From the NCBI GenBank assembly GCA_958367245.1, contig CATXEA010000012.1, forward strand, positions 32,685 through 96,684: DNA of 64,000 bases. Reading direction: 5' to 3'. The DNA is from an uncultured Blautia sp. (GTDB taxonomy: Bacteria > Bacillota > Clostridia > Lachnospirales > Lachnospiraceae). A program made the position numbers and the translations under genes. The stretch's first letter is position 1, and each line of letters starts with the position of its first letter. Below, in pieces: positions 43,669 through 51,873 of the stretch. The notes below the pieces were generated by a model that searched no databases, was not told the DNA's origin, and saw nothing but the letters and a program-made list of their open reading frames with translations.

Positions 43669-44790
43669 ATGAAAAGAAAAAGCAGATATGCGGGGGTTCT
43701 GGTACTGTTTCTTGTTTTTCTGTGCGCAGCTCCGGTAAGGGCGGCGGCGCCTGCGAAACCGAACGTTCCAATTCTCAAAGGAACAGCGCATAAAAATGAA
43801 GTGACACTTACGTGGAATCAGGTGAAACATGCGAGAGGATACCACATTTATCTCTATTATGGTTCGGACAAAGGATTCAGGCGTGTGGGCAATATCAGCG
43901 CCAGAGCGGAGCGTAAAATTGTGCTGAAAGGCTCTCTGGACCGCGTTTACAGGTATAAGATACGGGCTTACAATAAGAAGGGGAACAAGGTAGTCTACAG
44001 TGGTATGTCGCAGGAACTTCAGGTAAAAACAGCTCCGTCGAAGGCAAGTCTGAAGCTGGCGGAGAAACGAAGCGTTTCCATGACACAGTTAAACTGGAAA
44101 AAAGTTCCGTCAGCAGACGGGTATCAGGTGATACGTTCTGAGAAAAAAGAGGGACCATACAGGAGGATTGCAGTCCTTTCGGGAAAGGAGACAGTTTCTT
44201 TTCAGGATACTAATACAGAGGGGAAAAAATGGTTTTACCGTGTGAGGGCATACAGCCGAAATCCCGGAAGCCGGGTTTATGGGGCTTACAGTGAGCCTGT
44301 GCGGACAGAGGAGCGTCCGCTTATGGTTATCGGGGATTCGAGGACTGTGATGCTGGAAGAGCTGATAGGAGGCAAAACGACCTGGATCTGCAAGATAAGC
44401 ATGGGTTATAAATGGCTGGCAGAAACAGCAGTAAAAGAAGCGGAAAAAGCTTTGAAAAAGAACAGTGACATTGTAATCTGGCTTGGTGTGAACGATCCGT
44501 ATAATATTTCTAATTATATTACATGGCTGAATGAAAAGATTCCGGTCTGGCGTTCGAAAGGAGCCAGAGTTTATATCATGGCTGTTGGACAGGTGGAGAA
44601 GGATCCTTTTGTGGACAATGAGGAAATCAGGGATTTCAATGCCCGAATGAAATCCTCAGTTCGGGGCGCAAGATATATAGATCTTTATACACATCTGGAA
44701 AAATCAGGGTATCGCACAACGGACGGCACCCACTACGACGATGCCACAAGCAGAAAGATATACAATTATATGATAAAGAATATTCGATAA
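43669..44790 (+). CDS. Secreted SGNH-hydrolase-like protein with two fibronectin type III domains
   Basis: 373 residues; ATG at 43669 is preceded by AAGGGGGAAGG and starts a signal peptide (YAGVLVLFLVFLCAAPVRAAA). Two Fn3 domains follow (about 28-120 and 125-220: EVTLTWNQVKHARGYHIYLY; MTQLNWKKVPSADGYQVIRS). The C-terminal part (about 225-373) is an SGNH/GDSL-type hydrolase: block I MVIGDSRTV with the nucleophile Ser, IVIWLGVNDPYN (block III Asn) and DGTHYDD (block V Asp and His). Such domains remove acetyl or other ester groups from sugars, so it may edit wall or mucin glycans. Substrate unknown. Confidence 0.86.
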   Translation: MKRKSRYAGVLVLFLVFLCAAPVRAAAPAKPNVPILKGTAHKNEVTLTWNQVKHARGYHIYLYYGSDKGFRRVGNISARAERKIVLKGSLDRVYRYKIRAYNKKGNKVVYSGMSQELQVKTAPSKASLKLAEKRSVSMTQLNWKKVPSADGYQVIRSEKKEGPYRRIAVLSGKETVSFQDTNTEGKKWFYRVRAYSRNPGSRVYGAYSEPVRTEERPLMVIGDSRTVMLEELIGGKTTWICKISMGYKWLAETAVKEAEKALKKNSDIVIWLGVNDPYNISNYITWLNEKIPVWRSKGARVYIMAVGQVEKDPFVDNEEIRDFNARMKSSVRGARYIDLYTHLEKSGYRTTDGTHYDDATSRKIYNYMIKNIR

Positions 44791-44795
44791 AAAAC

Positions 44796-44831
44796 ACGGG
44801 AAGCCCGGTAATTCTGCGGCTTCCCGTATTT
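44796..44831. terminator. Bidirectional terminator between the SGNH gene and tRNA-Leu
   Basis: ACGGGAAGCC (44796-44805) and GGCTTCCCGT (44818-44827) form a ten-pair stem. On the minus strand it is followed by a T-run (complement of AAAAAAC), which would end the tRNA transcript; on the plus strand the run is weak. Confidence 0.8.
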
Positions 44832-44865
44832 ATCTGAGTTTTCTGCGATTTAGATAAAAAAATAA

Positions 44866-44949
44866 TGCAGGAGATGGGACTTGAACCCACACGATCTTGC
44901 GACCACAGGCACCTGAAGCCTGCGCGTCTGCCAATTCCGCCACTCCTGC
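44866..44949 (-). tRNA. tRNA-Leu (anticodon CAG)
   Basis: 84 bases on the minus strand. Acceptor stem GCAGGAG/CTCCTGC with A as discriminator; D-arm GGCGGAATTGGCAGACGCG; anticodon stem CAGGC/GCCTG with loop TTCAGGT, giving anticodon CAG (reads CUG); long class II variable arm (TGGTCGCAAGATCGTG); T-arm GTGGGTTCAAGTCCCAT. CCA is not encoded. The long variable arm and A73 fit leucine. Confidence 0.95.
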
Positions 44950-44988
44950 ATTTCTTATGTTCGATCGCTGTTTCGCGACTGCTTGATT

Positions 44989-45017
44989 ATAATAACCCAT
45001 GTCAGGATAAAAGTCAA
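44989..45017 (-). promoter_or_regulatory. tRNA-Leu promoter
   Basis: On the minus strand TTGACT (complement of 45012-45017), 17-base spacer, TATTAT (complement of 44989-44994), 40 bases before the tRNA 5' end. The remaining 45018-45125 stretch is AT-rich and shows nothing else. Confidence 0.8.
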
Positions 45018-45125
45018 TAGGTTTTTTGAAATTTTTTTATTTTTTTTAATTTTTCTTCCAAAAGGCACAAAATACCTTATAAATTTTTTTGAGCAAAACA
45101 GAATTATTTTTAGTGTCACATTGTG

Positions 45126-45154
45126 TTGAAAAAGAAATTTCGATGTGATATAAT
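45126..45154 (+). promoter_or_regulatory. carAB promoter
   Basis: TTGAAA (45126-45131), 17-base spacer, TATAAT (45149-45154). The leader to ATG is only about 40 bases, with no room for a PyrR-type attenuator. Confidence 0.8.
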
Positions 45155-45199
45155 CTCGAAGATTTAGGATAAAATAAACGAAACAGAAAGGGAGATTGT

Positions 45200-46276
45200 A
45201 TGAAAGCATTTCTGATATTAGAAGATGGCCATGTATTTACAGGAACGAGCATTGGCTCTACAAGAGAAGTTATCAGCGAAATCGTCTTTAATACTTCCAT
45301 GGCAGGTTACCTGGAAGTCATGTCAGACCCGACATATCTGGGACAGGCAGTTTGTATGACATATCCGTTAATCGGAAACTACGGAATCTGCTATGAGGAT
45401 CAGGAATCCAGAAACACCTGGGTTGACGGAGTGATTGTTCGTGAATTATCCCGCGTTCCAAGCAACTTCAGAAGCGTGGACACAATCCAGCACTTCTTAA
45501 TGAAACATGATATACCGGGTATTGCAGGGATTGACACAAGAGCATTGACCAGAATCCTTCGCGAGAAAGGTACCATGAACGGTATGATCACGGTTGATGA
45601 GAATTATGATTTAGATACAATTATCCCGCGTTTAAAAGCATATAAAAAAGAAAATGCAGTAGAAACTGTAAGCCGCCGCGAGAAAGAGCTTGTGAAGGGA
45701 AATGGTCCGAAGGTTGCGCTTATGGACTTCGGTGTGAGAAACAGCCTTGTAGCTGCTCTTACAGACAGAGGCTGTCAGGTAACGGTTTACCCTGCACATA
45801 CCGGCGCAGAAACAATCCTGAAGGATGCTCCGGACGGAATCCTTCTCAGCAACGGCCCCGGAGACCCGAAGGCAAATCCTTCCGTTATCGAGGAAGTAAA
45901 GAAGCTGTATGAGGCGGAAATCCCGGTTATGGGCGTAGGTCTTGGACATCAGCTTATGGCACTTGCAGCAGGCGGAGATACTTATAAGATGAAATGCGGA
46001 CACAGAGGAAGCAACTATCCGGTTAAGGGAATGGAGACAGGAATGACCTATATTTCTTCCCAGGGTCACGGATATGCAGTTGACGCCTCTGCTCTTGAGG
46101 AGAAAAACATCGCAAAAGTTTCTTATACAAATGTAAACGACGGCACAAATGAAGGTCTGGAATACATTGGAAAGAAAATCTTTACAGTTCAGTTCCAGCC
46201 GGCAGCCGACGAAGGAGTGCAGTATACAAGCTCCTTATATAATAAATTCGTAGAAATGATGGGAGGGAATAAATAA
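45200..46276 (+). CDS. carA: Carbamoyl-phosphate synthase small subunit, glutaminase catalytic residues lost
   Basis: 358 residues, normal CarA length. The N-terminal small-subunit domain (LEDGHVFTGTSIGS) and class I amidotransferase scaffold (LLSNGPGDPKANP) are clear. CarA normally hydrolyses glutamine with a Cys-His-Glu triad. Here the nucleophile motif GICLGHQ reads GVGLGHQ with Gly247 for Cys, and the QYHPEA motif reads QFQPAAD with Gln333 for His and Ala335 for Glu. Nearby GGNHP is GSNYP. So glutamine hydrolysis should be impossible and the synthase should need free ammonia, while the subunit still supports CarB. Translation is coupled to carB (1-base overlap). The substitutions are read from the DNA; the ammonia inference is from family knowledge. 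Confidence 0.93.
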   Translation: MKAFLILEDGHVFTGTSIGSTREVISEIVFNTSMAGYLEVMSDPTYLGQAVCMTYPLIGNYGICYEDQESRNTWVDGVIVRELSRVPSNFRSVDTIQHFLMKHDIPGIAGIDTRALTRILREKGTMNGMITVDENYDLDTIIPRLKAYKKENAVETVSRREKELVKGNGPKVALMDFGVRNSLVAALTDRGCQVTVYPAHTGAETILKDAPDGILLSNGPGDPKANPSVIEEVKKLYEAEIPVMGVGLGHQLMALAAGGDTYKMKCGHRGSNYPVKGMETGMTYISSQGHGYAVDASALEEKNIAKVSYTNVNDGTNEGLEYIGKKIFTVQFQPAADEGVQYTSSLYNKFVEMMGGNK

Positions 46277-49200
46277 TGCCAAAGATGAAAGACATTAAAA
46301 AGGTACTCGTTATTGGTTCCGGCCCGATTATCATCGGTCAGGCAGCAGAGTTCGACTACGCAGGAACACAGGCATGCCGTGCTCTGAAAGAGGAAGGCAT
46401 CGAAGTTGTACTTCTGAATTCCAACCCTGCAACCATCATGACAGACAAAGACATGGCTGACAGAGTTTACATCGAACCTCTGACAGTAGAAGTTGTAGAA
46501 CAGTTGATTATAAAAGAGAAACCGGACAGCGTTCTTCCTACCCTTGGCGGACAGGCTGGTCTGAACCTTGCAATGGAACTTGCAGAGAGCGGTTTCTTAA
46601 AAGAGCACAATGTTCGTCTTATCGGTACGACTCCTGACACCATCAAGAGAGCGGAAGACCGTCAGGCATTTAAAGATACCATGGAAAAGATTAACGAGCC
46701 GATCGCTGCTTCCAAGGTTGTTACAACTGTAGAAGACGGTGTGGCTTTCACAAATACCATCGGTTATCCGGTTGTTCTGCGTCCTGCATACACACTTGGC
46801 GGAAGCGGCGGCGGTATCGCGTACAATGAGCCTGAACTGATTGAAATTCTGGAGAACGGACTTCGTCTTTCCCGTGTAGGAGAGGTTCTTGTAGAGAGAT
46901 GTATCTCCGGATGGAAAGAGATTGAATACGAAGTAATCCGTGACAGCGCAGGAAACTGCATCACCGTATGTAACATGGAAAACGTAGACCCGGTTGGCGT
47001 CCACACAGGAGACTCCATCGTAGTTGCTCCGACACAGACACTGGGAGCGAAAGAGTGTAATATGCTCCGCACTTCCGCTCTGAACATCATTACAGAGCTT
47101 GGAATTACAGGCGGATGTAACGTACAGTTCGCTCTTCATCCGGAGAGCTTCGAATACTGTGTAATCGAGGTAAATCCACGTCTGAGCCGTTCCTCAGCTC
47201 TTGCAAGTAAGGCAACAGGATACCCGATTGCCAAGGTTGCATCCAAGATTGCGCTTGGATATACACTGGATGAAATTCCGAACGCAGTTACAGGAAATAC
47301 ATTTGCAAGCTTTGAGCCGACCATTGACTACTGTGTAGTTAAGGTTCCGCGCCTTCCATTCGATAAATTTATCACAGCCAAGAGAACTCTGACCACCCAG
47401 ATGAAAGCTACCGGAGAGGTTATGAGTATCTGTACAAACTTTGAGGGAGCTTTAATGAAAGCAATCCGTTCCCTTGAGCAGCATGTAGACTGCCTGCAGT
47501 CCTATGATTTCAGCCATCTTACAGAAGAAGAGCTTCTTGAAGAGCTGAAGGTTGTGGACGACCGCAGAATCTGGAAGATTGCAGAAGCAATCCGCAAAGG
47601 AATTCCGCAGGAGACAATCTATGATATTACAAAGATTGACCGCTGGTTCATTGACAAAATCGCAGTAATCGTTGAGATGGAGAACGCTCTGCAGACAGAG
47701 GAGCTTACAGGAGAACTTCTTCTGGAAGCGAAACGCATGGAATTTCCGGACAATGTCATTGCCCGCATGACAGGTAAGACAGAAGACGAGATTAAAGCTA
47801 TGCGTGAAGAATGCGGAATTAAAGCGGCATATAAGCTGGTTGACACCTGTGCGGGTGAGTTCCAGGCTGCTACTCCGTACTACTATTCTGTATACGGCGA
47901 CAAAGAAACCGAAAACGAAGCCATTGCAACTCCGGATAAAAAGAAAGTTCTTGTACTTGGTTCCGGTCCGATCCGTATCGGTCAGGGTATTGAGTTCGAC
48001 TTCTGTTCCGTACACTGTACATGGGCATTCGCAAAAGAAGGATACGAAACAATCATTATCAACAACAACCCTGAAACAGTAAGTACAGACTTCGATATTG
48101 CAGACAAACTGTATTTCGAGCCACTTACACCGGAAGATGTTGAGAATGTTGTAAATATTGAGAAACCGGACGGAGCAGTTGTTCAGTTCGGCGGACAGAC
48201 AGCTATCAAGCTTACAGAAGCTCTTATTAAGATGGGAGTTAAGATTCTCGGTACTTCCGCAGAAGACGTAGACGCAGCAGAAGACCGTGAACTCTTTGAC
48301 GGAATTCTTGAGCAGTGCCAGATTCCGAGACCAAAGGGAGATACCGTATTTACTGCAGAGGAAGCAAAAGAAGTGGCAAACAGACTTGGTTATCCGGTTC
48401 TGGTACGTCCTTCCTATGTACTTGGCGGTCAGGGAATGAGAATCGCAGTAAGCGATGAAGACGTTGAAGAATATATCGGAATCATCAATCAGATTGCACA
48501 GGATCACCCGATTCTGGTAGATAAATATCTGGTAGGAAAGGAAATCGAGGTTGACGCTGTATGTGACGGCGAAGAAATCCTGATTCCTGGTATTATGGAG
48601 CATATCGAGCGCGCCGGCGTTCACTCCGGAGACAGTATTTCCGTATATCCGGCACAGACAATCAGCGAAAATGCAAAGGCAACTATCGCAGAGTATACAC
48701 GCCGTCTTGCAAAAGCGCTTCACGTTGTAGGTATGATTAACATTCAGTTTATCGTATGCGGTGAAGAAGTATATGTTATCGAAGTAAATCCGCGTTCCAG
48801 CCGTACAGTTCCTTATATCTCCAAGGTAACAGGAATTCCGATCGTACCGCTTGCAACAAAGGTAATTCTCGGATACAAACTGAAAGATCTCGGATATAAA
48901 GCGGGATTACAGGAAGAAGCGAAACATATCGCAATCAAGATGCCGGTATTCTCCTTCGAAAAGATTCGTGGAGCAGATATCAGCCTTGGACCTGAAATGA
49001 AATCTACAGGCGAGTGTCTTGGTATTGCGGAAACCTTCAATGAAGCTCTTTACAAAGCCTTCATCGGAGCCGGTATCCGTCTTCCGAAACACAAAAATAT
49101 GATTATCACAGTCAGAGACGAGGATAAAGAGGACATTATTCCGATTGCAAGAAGATTCGAAGCACAGGGCTACCGTATCTATGCAACACTTGGAACTGCA

Positions 49201-49491
49201 AAGGTTCTCAAAGAGAACGGAATCAAAGTAATCCGTACCAATAAGCTTGAGCAGCCTGCTCCGAACCTTATGGACCTTATCCTTGGACATAAGATTGACG
49301 TTGTCATTGATACTCCGCCTCAGGGTGTTGAGCATCAGAAGGACGGCTTCCTGATTCGTCGTAATGCTATCGAGACAGGCGTAAATGTTCTGACATCCCT
49401 TGACACAGCAGAAGCGCTTGTGACAAGTCTTGAGAACACAGACCTCAATAACCTGACCCTGATTGACATTGCAACGATTGATAAAAGATAA
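46276..49491 (+). CDS. carB: Carbamoyl-phosphate synthase large subunit
   Basis: 1071 residues, complete. It makes carbamoyl phosphate from bicarbonate, ammonia and two ATP for pyrimidine and arginine synthesis. Two homologous halves: carboxy-phosphate domain (LVIGSGPIIIGQAAEFDYAG, LRPAYTLGGSGGG) and carbamate-kinase domain (LVLGSGPIRIGQGIEFDFCS, VRPSYVLGGQGM), both with intact ATP-grasp motifs (VIEVNPRLSRSSALASKATG and EVNPRSSRTVPYISKVTG). The C-terminal allosteric MGS-like domain (about 935-1071) is present. ATG overlaps the carA stop with GGGAGG upstream. Codons are strongly biased, suggesting high expression. The intact synthase contrasts with the dead glutaminase partner. Confidence 0.98.
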   Translation: MPKMKDIKKVLVIGSGPIIIGQAAEFDYAGTQACRALKEEGIEVVLLNSNPATIMTDKDMADRVYIEPLTVEVVEQLIIKEKPDSVLPTLGGQAGLNLAMELAESGFLKEHNVRLIGTTPDTIKRAEDRQAFKDTMEKINEPIAASKVVTTVEDGVAFTNTIGYPVVLRPAYTLGGSGGGIAYNEPELIEILENGLRLSRVGEVLVERCISGWKEIEYEVIRDSAGNCITVCNMENVDPVGVHTGDSIVVAPTQTLGAKECNMLRTSALNIITELGITGGCNVQFALHPESFEYCVIEVNPRLSRSSALASKATGYPIAKVASKIALGYTLDEIPNAVTGNTFASFEPTIDYCVVKVPRLPFDKFITAKRTLTTQMKATGEVMSICTNFEGALMKAIRSLEQHVDCLQSYDFSHLTEEELLEELKVVDDRRIWKIAEAIRKGIPQETIYDITKIDRWFIDKIAVIVEMENALQTEELTGELLLEAKRMEFPDNVIARMTGKTEDEIKAMREECGIKAAYKLVDTCAGEFQAATPYYYSVYGDKETENEAIATPDKKKVLVLGSGPIRIGQGIEFDFCSVHCTWAFAKEGYETIIINNNPETVSTDFDIADKLYFEPLTPEDVENVVNIEKPDGAVVQFGGQTAIKLTEALIKMGVKILGTSAEDVDAAEDRELFDGILEQCQIPRPKGDTVFTAEEAKEVANRLGYPVLVRPSYVLGGQGMRIAVSDEDVEEYIGIINQIAQDHPILVDKYLVGKEIEVDAVCDGEEILIPGIMEHIERAGVHSGDSISVYPAQTISENAKATIAEYTRRLAKALHVVGMINIQFIVCGEEVYVIEVNPRSSRTVPYISKVTGIPIVPLATKVILGYKLKDLGYKAGLQEEAKHIAIKMPVFSFEKIRGADISLGPEMKSTGECLGIAETFNEALYKAFIGAGIRLPKHKNMIITVRDEDKEDIIPIARRFEAQGYRIYATLGTAKVLKENGIKVIRTNKLEQPAPNLMDLILGHKIDVVIDTPPQGVEHQKDGFLIRRNAIETGVNVLTSLDTAEALVTSLENTDLNNLTLIDIATIDKR

Positions 49492-49512
49492 TAAATAATA
49501 AATACCACACAG

Positions 49513-49546
49513 TACCGCACATCTGACAGGGTGTGCGGTATTTTTG
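49513..49546 (+). terminator. Rho-independent terminator after carAB
   Basis: TACCGCACA (49513-49521) and TGTGCGGTA (49532-49540) pair around a ten-base loop, followed by TTTTT. Confidence 0.9.
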
Positions 49547-49671
49547 GGTAAAACAGGTAATACAGAAAAACAGTTTACAGAACTTAAAATAAAGAATATA
49601 CTGAAATAGTGAAGCAAAAAAAGAGGCTTTCCCGTTAAAGACAGGGAGAACAAAAAAAGAAAGGGGAAGAA

Positions 49672-50574
49672 ATGGAAATTATTGAATTATTGAAGGTTAT
49701 TCTTCTCGGTATTGTGGAGGGAATCACAGAATGGCTGCCTATCAGCAGTACCGGACATATGATACTTGTGGATGAATTTGTGAAGCTGAATGTGACAGAG
49801 GAATTTAAAAACTTGTTTTTTGTAGTTATTCAGCTTGGAGCGATTCTTGCGGTAGTTGTTTTGTACTGGAATAAGCTTTGGCCCTTCTGCATAAAGAAAA
49901 TTCCTAAAAAAATGCAGGCAGCCATAAATAAAAAACCAGGCTGGGCGAGATTATATCTGAATTTCAGTGAGAAATACTGCGATAAAGAGAAGTGGATTTT
50001 GTGGTTTAAGATTATTGTGGCATGTATCCCGACCATTGTGATTGCTCTGCCGTTTAACGATGTCATTGAGGAGAAGTTTAATAATTATGTGGTGGTTGCC
50101 ATTGCGCTTATTGTCTACGGCGTGCTGTTTATCGTGATTGAGAACTATAATAAAAAAAGAACAGCCGTCTGTGAGAATCTGGAAGACCTGTCTTTCAAAA
50201 CTGCTCTGATTATCGGCGCATTTCAGGTGCTTTCCGTGATTCCGGGAACCTCCCGTTCCGGCTCTACCATCATCGGCGGTATTCTGGCAGGAACTTCCCG
50301 TACAGTTGCGGCGGAATTTACATTTTTCCTTGGAATTCCGGTTATGTTCGGCGCCAGCCTCCTGAAAATCCTGAAATTCGGTTTGGATTTCACAGGTGCA
50401 GAGCTGATGATTCTCGGCGTTGGTATGGTAGTTGCCTTTGTGGTGTCCATTCTTGCGATCAAATTCCTCATGGGATACATAAAGAAACACGATTTCAAGG
50501 CATTTGGCTGGTACAGAATCGTACTGGGTATTCTGGTACTTGGATATTTCATTGGTAAGACAATTCTGGCATAA
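49672..50574 (+). CDS. uppP: Undecaprenyl-diphosphatase UppP (BacA)
   Basis: 300 residues, about eight membrane helices. It dephosphorylates undecaprenyl pyrophosphate outside the membrane to recycle the carrier for peptidoglycan and glycan synthesis; overexpression gives bacitracin resistance. Both active-site motifs are present: VEGITEWLPISSTGHMIL near residue 14 and VIPGTSRSGSTI near residue 188. AAAGGGGAAGAA before ATG. Stands alone between two terminators. Functionally linked to the polymer loci in this window, all of which depend on the lipid carrier. Confidence 0.97.
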   Translation: MEIIELLKVILLGIVEGITEWLPISSTGHMILVDEFVKLNVTEEFKNLFFVVIQLGAILAVVVLYWNKLWPFCIKKIPKKMQAAINKKPGWARLYLNFSEKYCDKEKWILWFKIIVACIPTIVIALPFNDVIEEKFNNYVVVAIALIVYGVLFIVIENYNKKRTAVCENLEDLSFKTALIIGAFQVLSVIPGTSRSGSTIIGGILAGTSRTVAAEFTFFLGIPVMFGASLLKILKFGLDFTGAELMILGVGMVVAFVVSILAIKFLMGYIKKHDFKAFGWYRIVLGILVLGYFIGKTILA

Positions 50575-50600
50575 AAAAAGAGACTCAGGTCTCTTTTTTT
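50573..50600. terminator. Bidirectional terminator between uppP and the molybdate regulator
   Basis: AAAAAAAGAGAC (50573-50584), loop TCAG, GTCTCTTTTTTT (50589-50600). Symmetric, so it works both ways; it overlaps both stop codons. Confidence 0.9.
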
Positions 50601-51519
50601 ATATTTCTGAAAGTTCTCCGACATGGGTGACATCATATCCTGAAAAGCTGTGAAGCTCCTCCCGGAATTCCTGTGAACATACAAGATTCAAAAGAATGGA
50701 ATATGCGGGATTGTTCATCATCTCTGCCGGAAAGACAAGAGACATGGTTTGCATATCCAGAGACAGAAATTCTGTGTTTGGATAGTAGCGTGAAATAAAT
50801 GCTTCTCCAAGAGCTGCATCGACAGAACCTGATGCAACGGCAGCGGCAGACGCCATATCAGAAATTGCTTCGCTTGTATATCCGTTTATGGAAGCCGCAG
50901 AAATACCGCTGGCTTTTAAATGACGGTCAAACCAGATTCTCCGGCTGCTTCCGCGCTCTCGGTTCTGAAATCTGACATCTTTTTCCGAAAGGTCGGAAAG
51001 AGTCCGGATATTCAGTGGATTTCCTTTCTGTACATAAAAGCCCAGAGGATAATCGTAAAGACGGAGTAAGATAAGTTTTTCTCCGGGAATCAGGCATGTG
51101 ATATCTTCCGGCTTAAGGCTGGCTGCTGCAATATGCGCCTTTTTGAAATAAAGGGCATAAAGGCTGTTGTAGCTGTTCATATGAGAATGAAGAATCGGGA
51201 GAGCGCCGGACTGAGCTGCGATTTTACCAAGGAGATAATCCAGAGCGGGGGTATTCTGACCACAGAGGAGAATCCCGTTGGAATGGAGAAGATAATCCCG
51301 TTTCAGGAGCGAACTTTCCGGCGGAAAAGCGGAAGGCTGCACAGGAAGGGGAGCAGGTTCGCTGCCCATCAGATACTGTGCGAGCTGTTCTTCGCTGACA
51401 CGGAGCTGCTTGCCTATTTTTGAGGAGGCAAGCTCGCCTCGCTTAATCAGTTCGTAAACGGTGGTCTTCCGGATTTTCAGCCTGTCTGCGACTTCCTGTG
51501 CAGTATAAAGTTTATTCAT
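50599..51519 (-). CDS. One-component regulator: excisionase-type HTH plus periplasmic-binding-like domain (molybdate-responsive, predicted)
   Basis: 306 residues. N-terminal HTH of the MerR/excisionase type (YTAQEVADRLKIRKTTVYELIKRG), short linker, then a periplasmic-binding-like domain (PF12727 type, COG1910) of about 220 residues (LLCGQNTPALDYLLGK, SLKPEDITCL, GFYVQKGNPLNI, RFQNRERGSSRRIWFD, DAALGEAFI). Such proteins pair DNA binding with sensing of molybdate or related ligands. ATG at 51519 has AGGAG very close (3 bases); a TTG directly upstream is an alternative. It overlaps the molbindin gene by 8 bases, so the two are coupled, opposite to modABC. Ligand inferred from the neighbourhood. 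Confidence 0.82.
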   Translation of the reverse strand: MNKLYTAQEVADRLKIRKTTVYELIKRGELASSKIGKQLRVSEEQLAQYLMGSEPAPLPVQPSAFPPESSLLKRDYLLHSNGILLCGQNTPALDYLLGKIAAQSGALPILHSHMNSYNSLYALYFKKAHIAAASLKPEDITCLIPGEKLILLRLYDYPLGFYVQKGNPLNIRTLSDLSEKDVRFQNRERGSSRRIWFDRHLKASGISAASINGYTSEAISDMASAAAVASGSVDAALGEAFISRYYPNTEFLSLDMQTMSLVFPAEMMNNPAYSILLNLVCSQEFREELHSFSGYDVTHVGELSEI

Positions 51520-51724
51520 CAACTCCTACCATAACATTGGTAGCTTTAATAACAGCATATGCATCGGAACCGATTTCCAGTCCAAGCTCTTCAACTGCGG
51601 AGCAGGAGATTGTTGCAGTGATAATGTTTCCTCCGCCGATATCGATGGATACGATAGAGTTAACAGCTCCTTTGTTAATGTTTACAACTTTTCCTTTTAA
51701 CTGGTTTCTGGCGCTTAATTTCAT
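51512..51724 (-). CDS. mop: Molbindin (Mop/TOBE single-domain molybdate-binding protein)
   Basis: 70 residues, one TOBE/Mop domain: LSARNQLKGKVVNINKGAVNS, ISCSAVEELGLEIGSDAYAVIKATNVMV. Molbindins assemble into rings that bind and store molybdate or tungstate in the cytoplasm. AAAGAGGTAATTGAT upstream of ATG. Transcribed away from modA from the shared intergenic region. Identification is firm by pattern. Confidence 0.93.
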   Translation of the reverse strand: MKLSARNQLKGKVVNINKGAVNSIVSIDIGGGNIITATISCSAVEELGLEIGSDAYAVIKATNVMVGVDE

Positions 51725-51760
51725 ATCAATTACCTCTTTCTTTAAATTGTTAGTAAATTT

Positions 51761-51789
51761 ATAATAACATATATAAATTGAATTGACAA
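51761..51789 (-). promoter_or_regulatory. Leftward promoter for molbindin and regulator
   Basis: On the minus strand TTGTCA (complement of 51784-51789), 17-base spacer, TATTAT (complement of 51761-51766). Its -35 lies inside the same palindrome as the modA -35. Confidence 0.75.
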
Positions 51790-51795
51790 GTCAAT
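51782..51795. promoter_or_regulatory. Palindromic candidate operator between divergent mod promoters
   Basis: ATTGAC-AA-GTCAAT (51782-51795) is a perfect inverted repeat with six-base arms that contains the -35 boxes of both the leftward and rightward promoters. It is a candidate binding site for the adjacent regulator, or a symmetry produced by back-to-back -35 boxes. Confidence 0.55.
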
Positions 51796-51811
51796 AGAGA
51801 TACTGTAGAAT
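51783..51811 (+). promoter_or_regulatory. modABC promoter
   Basis: TTGACA (51783-51788), 17-base spacer, TAGAAT (51806-51811), a near-consensus sigma-A promoter. Downstream, the leader has two direct repeats of AAACCGAAT (about 51822-51840) before the ribosome site AAAGAAAGG. Confidence 0.8.
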
Positions 51812-51873
51812 AAAAAATAACTAAACCGAATAAAACCGAATAAAAATGAATAAAAAGAAAGGCGGTAAGAGAA

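Noticed and set aside
47452..48723. Long open frame (423 residues) antisense to carB
   Set aside because: Shadow of the strong codon bias of carB; no family resemblance and no ribosome site.
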